Shown here piece by piece: positions 55,268 through 63,528 of a stretch of 64,000 nucleotides of DNA; positions within the stretch are counted from its first letter, which is position 1; each line of letters begins with the position of its first letter. The notes under the pieces are model-generated. The model was not told the origin of the DNA. It was given only the letters and a program-made list of their open reading frames with translations, and searched no databases. Where the stretch lies: contig CALIAU010000002.1 in assembly GCA_938045585.1 (NCBI GenBank), forward strand, positions 124,001 through 188,000, written 5' to 3'. The stretch is from an uncultured Saprospiraceae bacterium (GTDB lineage: Bacteria; Bacteroidota; Bacteroidia; Chitinophagales; Saprospiraceae). A program made the translations under genes and the position numbers.

Positions 55268-56359
55268 ATGAAAAAGAAACTATTAGTGGCAACTGGTGGA
55301 GGGGATTGTCCAGGACTTAATGCAGTCATAAGAGGAATAGTAAAAGCAGCAAAGCAAACTAGTGAATGGGATGTCTACGGCAGTATAGAAGCGTTTAATG
55401 GAGTTCTAAAAAATCCACCTGAAATAGTAAAACTTAATAAACGCGTGGGAGGTATTCATGTAAAAGGTGGCACTATAATAAAAACAACAAATCGCGGAAA
55501 CCCGTTTAGCTTTCCAGTGCAAGGAGAGAATGGCAAAACAACTAAAAAAGATCTATCAGGTGATTTAGTAAAAAAAATACAAGACCTAGGTTTTGAAGCC
55601 ATGATTAACATAGGAGGCGATGGAAGTCAGAAGATCTCACAGCAACTATTTGAAAAAGGCTTAAACATAATAGGTGTACCTAAGACAATAGATAATGATT
55701 TGAGTGCAACAGATCTTACATTTGGATTTACCACAGCTGTACAAATTGCCACGGATAGCTTTGACAAACTGGTAACAACAGCAGAAAGTCACCATCGCGT
55801 GATTATAATGGAAGTTATGGGACGAGATGCTGGATGGATAGCCTTACATACAGCCATCGCTGGTGGTGCAGAAATTTGTTTGATTCCTGAAATCCCGTTT
55901 AAAATTGATAAGATATTAAAACGGATAAAGAAAAGATACAAGAAAGGAAAAGGCTTTGTAAATATTGTCATTGCTGAGGGAGCTAAATTAAAAGATGGTG
56001 AGGTTGTAGGCAAGCATGCAAAAGATGGTGATGAAAATATAAAATTAGGTGGTGTAGGTAATCAATTGCGAGCACTCTTGGAAAAAGCAAATTGCCCTGC
56101 ACAGGTACGAACCACGATTCTAGGTCATACACAACGTGGAGGGACGCCGGTAGCCTTTGACCGTATACTTGCCTCCGCAATGGGAGTAAAAGCATTTCAA
56201 ATGGTAACTGCAAAAGAGTATGGCAAAATGGTTGCTTATAAAAATAATGCGCTTACTACAGTCACTCTAAAAGAGGCTATTCGCGAGTATAATCACGTAG
56301 CAAAAGACCATTATCTTATAGATACTGCGCGCGCCTTAGGTATCTCTTTTGGAGATTGA
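55268..56359 (+). CDS. pfkA: 6-phosphofructokinase
   Basis: 363 residues from the ATG at 55268, which aligns with the family start (KKKLLVATGGGDCPGLNAVI); an in-frame ATG at 55205 would add 21 polar residues and is less likely. It phosphorylates fructose 6-phosphate in glycolysis. GGDGS near 117-121 has the Gly typical of ATP users, while PKTIDND near 138-144 has the Lys usual in pyrophosphate-dependent and long ATP-PFKs. The GGDCPGLN start puts it in the group III-like branch. The most likely donor is ATP. The last 49 bases overlap the convergent DUF6695-like gene. Confidence 0.92.
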   Translation: MKKKLLVATGGGDCPGLNAVIRGIVKAAKQTSEWDVYGSIEAFNGVLKNPPEIVKLNKRVGGIHVKGGTIIKTTNRGNPFSFPVQGENGKTTKKDLSGDLVKKIQDLGFEAMINIGGDGSQKISQQLFEKGLNIIGVPKTIDNDLSATDLTFGFTTAVQIATDSFDKLVTTAESHHRVIIMEVMGRDAGWIALHTAIAGGAEICLIPEIPFKIDKILKRIKKRYKKGKGFVNIVIAEGAKLKDGEVVGKHAKDGDENIKLGGVGNQLRALLEKANCPAQVRTTILGHTQRGGTPVAFDRILASAMGVKAFQMVTAKEYGKMVAYKNNALTTVTLKEAIREYNHVAKDHYLIDTARALGISFGD

Positions 56360-57291
56360 TTTGCATTGATTGTTGTTTGCATTTTAGAAAACGTGAAGTT
56401 CTTATCATTCTGAATCACATTGCATTCTAATGCATCGCTAGGATAGCTAAATTCAAATGGAAGGTGCACATCGAAACCTTGGTTGCCAGTTAGAGTATAA
56501 TTAAAATCAAATGTTGTTTCTCCTTTATCGTCTTTTCGTACGATCCGATATAAGCCCTGCCCTACTGAACTTAATGAAAACCAACTCGAAGAACCTATGC
56601 CTTGAAGCAAATGATATCCCTTTGACTTCATGCTCCTAGTCAAACCTAGGGTTTCTTTTTGTTTAAAAACTGGAGGAGTTTTAGTCGCTTCTTGAACGAA
56701 TAGTCTTTGTCCAAACAGATATGACAAAAATTTTAAATACGTACCTGTTAGTAGATATTTCACAGGTAGTAATTTTAGTAACAAGCGGTGAACGGGACTA
56801 GAAACAGAATTTGCTACGGCTGCATTCACAAACCTAGAGCAGTTTAATGTATAAAATCTATACGGAGAGTATATCTGAACTTTGTTCTTAGAATACTTGT
56901 CTAAAAAATCCTTTAATCTTCTTGTGTCAACATCTAGAATTTCTATAGCTAAAATTTTACCATCTCCATGCGTTGCTCGCATATTTGACAAAACCTCTAA
57001 AACCTGTTGTGTATTCTTGCCTTTCAAAGAATTTAGTAATAATTCTGGATCCGTCTCAGCATTTCTTATTCTCCCAAAACCTTGTTTAGTTTCATATCTA
57101 CCAAAATCATAATATTGAAATTCTCTCGTAGTACTATCGTGAATAAGAAAAGCTGCATGCCCAACCTTATAAATTGGATTCTTAATTACTCCTATAAATA
57201 TGAGGAAGCGCTCATACCATTCTCCCACTCCACTGACGTAGGTATCTGGCCATGCTAAAGGAATAATCGAATATCTATTATTACTATTCAT
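56311..57291 (-). CDS. DUF6695-like protein, possible permuted papain-like fold
   Basis: 326 residues with no signal peptide. The N-terminal part reads IIPLAWPDTYVSGVGEWYER, then VGHAAFLIHD near 43-52, and YTLNCSRFVNAA near 148-159. A His-containing strand followed much later by an NC-motif recalls circularly permuted papain-like (NlpC/P60-related) proteins, but this is inference. The opening matches proteins I know as DUF6695, whose function is unknown. The C-terminal third is beta-rich, and the final ~16 residues are encoded within the overlap with pfkA. Confidence 0.75.
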   Translation of the reverse strand: MNSNNRYSIIPLAWPDTYVSGVGEWYERFLIFIGVIKNPIYKVGHAAFLIHDSTTREFQYYDFGRYETKQGFGRIRNAETDPELLLNSLKGKNTQQVLEVLSNMRATHGDGKILAIEILDVDTRRLKDFLDKYSKNKVQIYSPYRFYTLNCSRFVNAAVANSVSSPVHRLLLKLLPVKYLLTGTYLKFLSYLFGQRLFVQEATKTPPVFKQKETLGLTRSMKSKGYHLLQGIGSSSWFSLSSVGQGLYRIVRKDDKGETTFDFNYTLTGNQGFDVHLPFEFSYPSDALECNVIQNDKNFTFSKMQTTINANQSPKEIPKARAVSIR

Positions 57292-57787
57292 CTACAAATC
57301 TTCAGAAAAGTAAAAAATAGCTGATTAAAAGAGGAGTTTAGAAAGGATAATTTAAAAATGGAATGCTGTTTTAACTAAGTTAAAACGGAGACAATTTTTC
57401 TATAAGAAAGGACTAAGGCTTATCCAAAAAATAGGATAGCAATCAGAGCTGCGAAAATCACTGCTGAAAAAAAGTAGGATAAAAGCAATTTAAAACTTGC
57501 TGACTTCGTATTATTCATGGTTCTTCTAATAAAGTTAAAACTCGTATATAACAGTGTGATTATGTAGAGCACTCAATATTAAAGGATTACGCAAAGATAA
57601 AACACGATGTGTATTGCTTTCTTGGTATTTATTACATGTGACTTTAAACAAATATTTTTTTATAATAATATAACCGAAATGCGAGTAATTTTAAGCTTTT
57701 AGTGTCATATAGGTCATATAAATACACTTAATAAGGCCAGAATGCGGAAAAACTCTTGTATTCGGTATCTTTAATAAAAATTACTTC
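57292..57787. other. Divergent intergenic region with a short membrane-peptide gene
   Basis: 496 AT-rich bases between the DUF6695-like gene and the EGF-like lipoprotein gene. It contains the 32-codon ORF at 57420-57518 on the minus strand and a -7-like TATCTTTA at 57766-57773 (plus strand) before the EGF-like gene. The rest shows nothing. Confidence 0.5.
57420..57518 (-). CDS. 32-residue single-pass membrane peptide
   Basis: An ATG at 57518 opens a 32-codon frame ending at 57420. A short polar start (MNNTKSASFK) leads into ~20 hydrophobic residues (LLLSYFFSAVIFAALIAILF) and the final FG. The layout of a basic, polar head and one uninterrupted helix is typical of real small membrane proteins and not of random translation. 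The upstream bases GAAGAACC offer a weak ribosome site. It lies between two genes and could be the third-message small protein of its own transcript. The function is unknown; homologue conservation would settle it. Confidence 0.5.
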   Translation of the reverse strand: MNNTKSASFKLLLSYFFSAVIFAALIAILFFG

Positions 57788-58414
57788 ATGAAAAAAATAA
57801 TCTATCTCTCTTTATTTCTACTTTCTGTTGGATTGGTCACATTTAATGCTTGTACAGATCCTTGTGGTGATGTTGTATGTAACAATGGAGGCATCTGTGA
57901 TGAAGGAATTTGTGACTGCCCAGAGGGATTTTCTGGAACTAACTGTGAAATTGATCTGTGTGCGGATTGTACAAATGGAACTTGTACAACAGGAGAATGT
58001 GTCTGTGCCCCTGGTTATGAGGGAGAAAATTGCGATATAGTCAGTAAAGATAAATTTATAGGAATTTGGTCTGGAATATTTGATTGCCCTACCCTACCTG
58101 ACAGCTTACTTGAAGACATTGATCTTAGCGAGATTACTGTAAACATGGAAGTGCTCAATAATATAGATGATATCGAAATGGTTGTCTTAGATGCGCCAGA
58201 TTTTCCTATCGACATTTTTGGTAGTGCAAAAATCAGTGGGGATGTAATGACAATTACACCACAAACTGAAACTATAGATTATGAGGGCATTATGATTGAA
58301 GTGACTGGTAGTGGAACAGGTACACTTGTAAGCGAGACGACAATGAATCTGGAAGTAAAAATTGAATCTTTGATTATCGATTTTGATTGTACCGCAACTC
58401 TAGAAAAGCAATGA
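57788..58414 (+). CDS. EGF-like lipoprotein
   Basis: 208 residues. A lipoprotein signal ends at FNAC (Cys22). Two EGF-like domains follow at about 25-60 (CNNGGICDEGICDCPEGFSG) and 60-82 (CTNGTCTTGECVCAPGYEGE). The C-terminal ~115 residues form an unidentified beta-rich domain (FIGIWSGIFDCPTL, then GSGTGTLVSETTMNLEVKI). It should sit in the outer membrane. The msrA start overlaps its stop in an ATGA, so the two are translationally coupled. The pairing of a disulfide-rich lipoprotein with a lipoprotein methionine sulfoxide reductase suggests oxidative-damage handling in the envelope. Confidence 0.88.
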   Translation: MKKIIYLSLFLLSVGLVTFNACTDPCGDVVCNNGGICDEGICDCPEGFSGTNCEIDLCADCTNGTCTTGECVCAPGYEGENCDIVSKDKFIGIWSGIFDCPTLPDSLLEDIDLSEITVNMEVLNNIDDIEMVVLDAPDFPIDIFGSAKISGDVMTITPQTETIDYEGIMIEVTGSGTGTLVSETTMNLEVKIESLIIDFDCTATLEKQ

Positions 58415-59112
58415 TAAAACACGTAATGTATATATGTCTCTTTGCAAGCATAATCTTACCAGCTTGTAGTCAAAACACATCGACTAAGAAAGGTGGTTTT
58501 GAAACACACGACCATGGAGTGATAGATATTGAAAAATATGTTGATAAATCTACTTACGCAGAATATGGTGTAGCAACTTTTGCAGGTGGTTGCTTTTGGT
58601 GCACGGAAGCCGCTTTTGAACGCATTGATGGTGTAGTTGATGTAATTAGCGGTTATTCAGGAGGCATAAAGCCAAACCCTACCTATCGGGAGATAGGAAC
58701 AGGTACTTTAAAGCATGCAGAGGCAATTCAGATATATTACGACAAATCAAAAGTTAACTTTGACACACTCTTAGATGTTCTCTTTGTTGCGCATGATCCA
58801 ACGACTCTAAACAGGCAGGGTCCGGATAGAGGTCCACAATATAGATCTGCCATCTACTATCACAATGAAGAACAAAAGAATCTTATCGACAAAAAGATAG
58901 CTTATCTCACAGATGCAAAAAAGTTTAATGACCCTATAGTAACTGAGGTAGCTGCCTTTACTAAATTTTGGGTTGCAGAAGGATACCACCAAAACTTTTA
59001 TGAATTAAATCCGAATCAGTCATATGTACGTGCGGTGAGTCGACCAAAGGTTGAGAAGGTAATGAAAACCTTTCCAAACTTGTTAAAGAAAAGATATATG
59101 ACCAAGCCATAA
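58411..59112 (+). CDS. msrA: Lipoprotein peptide-methionine (S)-S-oxide reductase
   Basis: 233 residues from the ATG at 58411 that overlaps the previous stop. A lipoprotein signal ends at LPAC (Cys19), so this MsrA acts outside the cytoplasm. The catalytic motif GGCFWCTE has Cys61 as the attacking residue. GYSGGIKPNPTYREIGTG and HDPTTLNRQGPDRGPQYRSA are the conserved substrate-pocket segments. It reduces methionine sulfoxide in oxidised envelope proteins. A hairpin terminator follows directly. Confidence 0.94.
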   Translation: MIKHVMYICLFASIILPACSQNTSTKKGGFETHDHGVIDIEKYVDKSTYAEYGVATFAGGCFWCTEAAFERIDGVVDVISGYSGGIKPNPTYREIGTGTLKHAEAIQIYYDKSKVNFDTLLDVLFVAHDPTTLNRQGPDRGPQYRSAIYYHNEEQKNLIDKKIAYLTDAKKFNDPIVTEVAAFTKFWVAEGYHQNFYELNPNQSYVRAVSRPKVEKVMKTFPNLLKKRYMTKP

Positions 59113-59117
59113 AAAGT

Positions 59118-59155
59118 AAAGAGCCGATACTTCTCACGATATCGACTCTTCTTTT
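59118..59155 (+). terminator. Terminator after msrA
   Basis: GAGCCGATA (59121-59129) pairs with TATCGACTC (59140-59148) with one mismatch, extended by AA/TT outside, and is followed by TTCTTTT. Confidence 0.75.
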
Positions 59156-59310
59156 AAAAAACACCCTTAACTTCTTTATTTCATTGGCTTCTTACGAAAA
59201 CCATAGGGTAAAATTAAGGTTTAGCTATTCAATCAACAAGTAATAGACATATATGGTATTGCTACATGTATCTACAAAAAGTTTACATCAGACTTAACTA
59301 TAATATTTGT

Positions 59311-60486
59311 TTACAAAGTCTGCCTTCGCAATTCCCTTTTCATTTCGTCCTTCAAGGTGGCAGCCGCCTCCATGGTAAGGTCAAAGTCTGACGGAAATCC
59401 TACATTATAACTTGGACTAATGCGGTTACGTGTTTTTCTGCTAAGTGCTCTTCTATCCCCATTGTAAGTACAGAACCATTCATCAAATGCAGCTTCCACT
59501 TGAATCGGACGTGAGTACATGTGTTCATTCGTCAACTTATCTGTAAATAATAATTGCCCGCGCACCATTGCCTCCTTATTTCGCCGTACTTCTGTCACAT
59601 GTGCTGTCAGTGTTTTATTAGTAAACACCTTTATGTCATTTCCTAATGAATCTTTTAAGATTCTACCCTGACTATCCGTCTGAACTTGCTCCTCTGTAAT
59701 ATCCTTTGTTTCTCTATAATGATTGACAAACTCACTATTTGGACTCACAGCGATATCAGTGACTTGTAATTCTGCAATCACATCTATTGGTACTCCATTC
59801 GCCTGTTCTAGAAAATACTCTGTCCATCTTGAGTTAAGGTCTCTAACACTGATACCTAATACTTCTTGCTCAAATGATTGTGGCATTATCACATGTGCCT
59901 CATTTTTCATCTTAACTAGTACACGTGTAGTTCCTAAAAAGTATGCCTCATCTAATAATTGCTTTTTATCTCTGTAGTCACTATAGAAGTATTCTATTTT
60001 TTCTAAGTTCTGCACTGCTGAGCGTGCTGCAAGTTTGTCTCCCTTTCTTGCCGGCACCATCAAGTCTAGACTCTTATTGTAATAGTAAGCACTGGCACCA
60101 TCTGCAGCATTCTTCATTCGCTCATTTACTTTTACAAATTGGAACTCTGCCTTATAACCGTCTTTACTCACAAGCGGAAGTAAGGGTGTAATTCGTTCTT
60201 GACGTCTTTTTATTTTTTCAAAAGTAAAATATATGCGACTCCAATTTTCTTCCTTCTCCTGAGAACTTAGAAATTGGATTCTATCTAGATCCTTTTTTGT
60301 TGACTTTGCGAAAGCCTCTTCTAGTCCCATCACATATTTAGTCTTCTTATTCTCTTCCCCTTCCATTTTGTCTGCAGCAAAAATAATTGCTTCATCATAC
60401 TTACCCTGTTCGACCATTTTGTCGACTGATTTACATGAAACTAGAAAAAGTGTTGCTGCTGCTAGTGTGTAGATGTACTTTTTCAT
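59311..60486 (-). CDS. Uncharacterised lipoprotein with TPR-like N-terminus
   Basis: 391 residues with a lipoprotein signal ending at LVSC (Cys18). The N-terminal segment (SVDKMVEQGKYDEAIIFAAD) resembles one tetratricopeptide unit. The middle is helical, and the C-terminal half contains strands with VIAELQVTDIAVSPNSEF and a WFCTYNGDRRALS stretch. The last ~30 residues are helical and basic. I do not recognise the family. A periplasmic or outer membrane location is likely. It has its own transcript, and the repeat fragment at 60741 lies upstream. Confidence 0.75.
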   Translation of the reverse strand: MKKYIYTLAAATLFLVSCKSVDKMVEQGKYDEAIIFAADKMEGEENKKTKYVMGLEEAFAKSTKKDLDRIQFLSSQEKEENWSRIYFTFEKIKRRQERITPLLPLVSKDGYKAEFQFVKVNERMKNAADGASAYYYNKSLDLMVPARKGDKLAARSAVQNLEKIEYFYSDYRDKKQLLDEAYFLGTTRVLVKMKNEAHVIMPQSFEQEVLGISVRDLNSRWTEYFLEQANGVPIDVIAELQVTDIAVSPNSEFVNHYRETKDITEEQVQTDSQGRILKDSLGNDIKVFTNKTLTAHVTEVRRNKEAMVRGQLLFTDKLTNEHMYSRPIQVEAAFDEWFCTYNGDRRALSRKTRNRISPSYNVGFPSDFDLTMEAAATLKDEMKRELRRQTL

Positions 60487-60740
60487 AACTCTAAATTTTA
60501 TTGGTTAATAAATATTGTTTGTTTAATAAGAATACTCTTATTCCTTAATACATGTATCGATTTAGAATTAGTTTACAAGAGAATTAACCCAAGTCTTAAT
60601 CTTGTGTTAGCAAACGCCTACAAGAGACAGCTTGAAACGTTAAGGTTTAGCAAATCTTAACAGTCACATATTATGCTATCTGCTGTATAAAGAACATGTT
60701 GTTTTATATTGTATGATGTTATACGTTACTTACTAGCTGT

Positions 60741-60768
60741 CTACGTCCGCAGGCAGGTAGGTCCTGAG
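60741..60768 (+). repeat. Fragment of the GC-rich repeat family (copy 4)
   Basis: Contains CGCAGGCAGGTAGGTCCTG, nearly the same as the ACGCAGGCAGGTCCTG tail of copy 3 (49628-49642). It lacks the GGGCGTGCCC head and is a short remnant. Confidence 0.5.
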
Positions 60769-60835
60769 GTGATCTTCGGTCTATACTATCAGCAGTATCA
60801 GGCAAAACTGTCGTATATACTCCGTAAAATTTACT

Positions 60836-60843
60836 TATTTTTG
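60836..60843 (+). promoter_or_regulatory. -7 box for the secreted EEP gene
   Basis: TATTTTTG matches TAnnTTTG and ends four bases before the ATG at 60848, which implies an almost leaderless message. Confidence 0.45.
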
Positions 60844-60847
60844 AACT

Positions 60848-62536
60848 ATGCAGCGACTTTTAGATATACTCCTTTTTATTTGCTTCATTTCTGTAAACTC
60901 CAACTTGTTTGCCCAGCAAATAATTATTGATGAGCGTTTTGAAGATTGGGAAACTGCTCCTCTGCAAATTGATGACAAAAATGACAATATCTCAGGAGTA
61001 GACATTGAAGAACTTTCTGTTAGCAATGATGAAAATTATCTCTATATCCAATTTGTATTAGATGATGAAATACAGCTTCAAGAAGACAACTTTTTATCCC
61101 TATACATTGATTCTGACCAAAATTCAAATACAGGATTTAGTGTAGAGGGTGTGGGAGCCGAAATCAGTTTTTATTTTGGAGATAGATCTGGATTTGTAAA
61201 CTTCAGCTTTGGGTTTGAAAATATTATTCACCAAGATATAGGTCTGCTTACAGCACCTACCGTAAGTTCGGATAGATTTGAAATTGCTATACGTCGCAAA
61301 AACACGGTAGATGGAAACCAGGTTGACCTAGATGGTAGCATTGATATTGTTTTTGAAAATGACATTTACGAAGGAGATAAAATTCCTAATACGTTTACGG
61401 GCATCTCTTACACTTTTGATGATAGTGTACAAGCAGAGCTTCCAAGCTATACCTTTAGCCGCTCAATAGATACTGATCTACGTATTGTAAATTATAATGT
61501 TCTTAGGGATGATCTCTTTGAACCCTTTTTAAGAAACTCTTACGAACGTGTGCTAAAAGCTATAGATCCTGACATTATAGCCTTTCAAGAAATTTATGAC
61601 AATACCTCTTCACAAACAGCTGCACTCATAGAACAAATGCTCCCTTCCACAGGTGGCCAACAATGGTACCATGAAAAAGTAGGAGCTGATCTTATTTTAC
61701 TATCTCGCTACCCAATTGTAGATGATAGATGGGTAGATGGGAATGCGGCCTTTGTAGTAGATGTAAATGGAAAAGAAGTACTCATTATTAATGTACATTT
61801 CCCTTGCTGTGATAATAACTTCGAACGCCAAAACGAAATAAATGCCTTATTGCGGTTTTTACGTGAAACCCAAGAAGGGCAAGAATATCCACTTGAAGAG
61901 AATGCACCTATCCTCATAGTTGGAGACTATAATCTTGTTGGCTTCCGTTCACAAATCGAAAGTTTACTTTCAGGGAATATTACGGATAATAATAGTTATG
62001 GCCCTGACTTTATTCCCGATTGGGGAAAGGGTCCCCTTACAGATCTTAATCCTCCTCTCACTGGGCTTCCTGCCACGTATACATGGAGAGGAGAAAACAG
62101 TAGCTTCTTCCCTGGCAGGTTAGATTATATAGTGTATAGTAGTTCTTCTATTTTCCCAGTGAATTCTTTTGTTCTGCATACGGAGTCCTTGGGACAGAAT
62201 GCACTTTCTGTAAACAACCTTAGTCAAAACGATACGAGACAAAATTCTGACCATCTTCCGATGGTCAGTGATTGGTCATTTGAAGAACTTATCAGCAGTA
62301 CAGACAATCCCACTACAGCTTCAATAAATGTATGGCCAAACCCATTCACAGAATACCTTTACATTGAGTCAGAGGAAGACATCGAACTCATACAGCTATT
62401 TGACCTCGCAGGTAAACTAGTATACACAGGTCTTGATAGCACAATAAAGACCTCACAGCTTACGTCCAATACTTATATAATCAAAGTTTTATTTACAAAT
62501 GGCAAGACAGCTATACAAAAAATAATACACGAATGA
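60848..62536 (+). CDS. T9SS-sorted endonuclease/exonuclease/phosphatase protein
   Basis: 562 residues. A signal peptide of ~24 residues is followed by a carbohydrate-binding or DOMON-like beta domain at about 30-190 (LYIQFVLDDEIQLQED, SLYIDSDQNSNTGF). An EEP catalytic domain spans about 200-480: DIIAFQEI, LIINVHFPCCDNN with the first catalytic His, VGDYNLVGF and SDHLPMVSDW are all present. The C-terminal ~70 residues (VWPNPFTEYLYIESEED, IQLFDLAGKLVYTG) are a type A T9SS sorting domain. It is probably a secreted nuclease or phosphodiesterase for scavenging DNA or phospholipid. The next gene overlaps its stop by four bases. Confidence 0.92.
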   Translation: MQRLLDILLFICFISVNSNLFAQQIIIDERFEDWETAPLQIDDKNDNISGVDIEELSVSNDENYLYIQFVLDDEIQLQEDNFLSLYIDSDQNSNTGFSVEGVGAEISFYFGDRSGFVNFSFGFENIIHQDIGLLTAPTVSSDRFEIAIRRKNTVDGNQVDLDGSIDIVFENDIYEGDKIPNTFTGISYTFDDSVQAELPSYTFSRSIDTDLRIVNYNVLRDDLFEPFLRNSYERVLKAIDPDIIAFQEIYDNTSSQTAALIEQMLPSTGGQQWYHEKVGADLILLSRYPIVDDRWVDGNAAFVVDVNGKEVLIINVHFPCCDNNFERQNEINALLRFLRETQEGQEYPLEENAPILIVGDYNLVGFRSQIESLLSGNITDNNSYGPDFIPDWGKGPLTDLNPPLTGLPATYTWRGENSSFFPGRLDYIVYSSSSIFPVNSFVLHTESLGQNALSVNNLSQNDTRQNSDHLPMVSDWSFEELISSTDNPTTASINVWPNPFTEYLYIESEEDIELIQLFDLAGKLVYTGLDSTIKTSQLTSNTYIIKVLFTNGKTAIQKIIHE

Positions 62537-62925
62537 AATATGTAGTCATTGTTCCTTTTTTGTTTGTAGGATTATTAGCACTGCTTGGTCTAAGACCTAT
62601 AAGCCAACCGACCGCGGATAATGTTATTATAGTTACTGGCACACTCGATAGTGTCTATAGTGCTTGCACAAGTTGTTATGACATCTCTTTTCAAATAGCA
62701 GGAGAAAACGTAAGTTATTACATCAATAGAGGAGAAGAACTTGGTCTTGACATTAAAGAGCTGGCAAGCAATCTTACAGGTAAAGAGATAGAGTTGCACA
62801 TTATAAAACACTGGACGCTCCTTGTTCCAGAATATAACAGTAGGCATATTGCTAAGCTACAGTATGGTGAAGAAGTCTTATACTCTGAGTACAAAGAGGA
62901 TGGCTGGTTTGAGGAGAGAAGATAG
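62533..62925 (+). CDS. Small exported protein of unknown function
   Basis: 130 residues; the ATGA overlap with the secreted EEP gene shows translational coupling. An N-terminal hydrophobic segment (YVVIVPFLFVGLLALLGL) is a signal or anchor. The rest (IIVTGTLDSVYSACTSCYDI, then ELASNLTGKEIELHIIKHW) has one CxxC pair and looks like an OB-like beta fold. The family is not recognised. A role beside the secreted EEP enzyme is possible from context only. Confidence 0.75.
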   Translation: MKYVVIVPFLFVGLLALLGLRPISQPTADNVIIVTGTLDSVYSACTSCYDISFQIAGENVSYYINRGEELGLDIKELASNLTGKEIELHIIKHWTLLVPEYNSRHIAKLQYGEEVLYSEYKEDGWFEERR

Positions 62926-62992
62926 AATCGAGAATAGAATTAAGATGCTAGATTAAGCGCATGCAACAATAAATAAAAATCAGTATCTTTTA

Positions 62993-63505
62993 ATGAAATT
63001 TCAACGAATGATCAGGACATCGCACAAGCTAGGCTCAATAATCCTATTCTTAATTATAGCATCCATTGCAATCTCTTGTAATGAAGATGAACCAAGAACT
63101 GAGCGTGCAGTAGAGATAAACACAGTGGAAGAATTGGATAAAATGATGAGAACATGCCGCGAGAGTGAATTTCTAAGCAGAGAGGAAATCGAAAACAATC
63201 TAATTGGTGATTGGCAATTAATAGGTATACGATCTGGATGGGTAAATGAATTCGAAAAGAAGGACATTCGGCTTAAGATTGATGCTGAGAAAATTGTGTT
63301 GAACGATCGTACTACTGGAGAAATTTTTGAAACAGATTGGGAGCTCAAATTTGTAGAGGTAAATTCTTATCAATACCATTATCTAGAAACAGATGAAGAT
63401 GGGTTTAACAATAGGCTTGGAATGGAAACATTTTGCGAAGAGATGATGTACGGTACTGGTCGTGTAGATGATGCTGACATCTATGTCTATTATAAAGTGG
63501 ATTAA
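62993..63505 (+). CDS. Uncharacterised lipoprotein
   Basis: 170 residues. The signal segment (IILFLIIASIAISC) ends at Cys29. The mature part opens with an acidic helix (VEELDKMMRTCRESEFLSRE), followed by a beta-rich region containing LIGDWQLIGIRSGW near 69-82, the pattern of small lipocalin-like Bacteroidota lipoproteins (GxW near the first strand). No function can be assigned. It begins 67 bases after the previous gene and ends 23 bases before the serine hydrolase gene, on the same strand. Confidence 0.75.
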   Translation: MKFQRMIRTSHKLGSIILFLIIASIAISCNEDEPRTERAVEINTVEELDKMMRTCRESEFLSREEIENNLIGDWQLIGIRSGWVNEFEKKDIRLKIDAEKIVLNDRTTGEIFETDWELKFVEVNSYQYHYLETDEDGFNNRLGMETFCEEMMYGTGRVDDADIYVYYKVD

Positions 63506-63528
63506 TACATCATTCCTTACTTGAATCC

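Larger units (their letters stand above)
60487..60847. other. 361-base divergent intergenic region
   Basis: It separates the large lipoprotein gene (minus) from the secreted EEP gene (plus). A GC-rich segment at 60741-60768 (GTCCGCAGGCAGGTAGGTCC inside) matches the core of the elements at 5601 and 49629. A promoter box lies at 60836-60843. A 73-codon plus-strand frame crossing the repeat is not credible. Confidence 0.5.

Noticed and set aside
60709-60930. 73-codon plus-strand frame
   Set aside because: It runs through the repeat fragment and into the secreted EEP gene in another frame.
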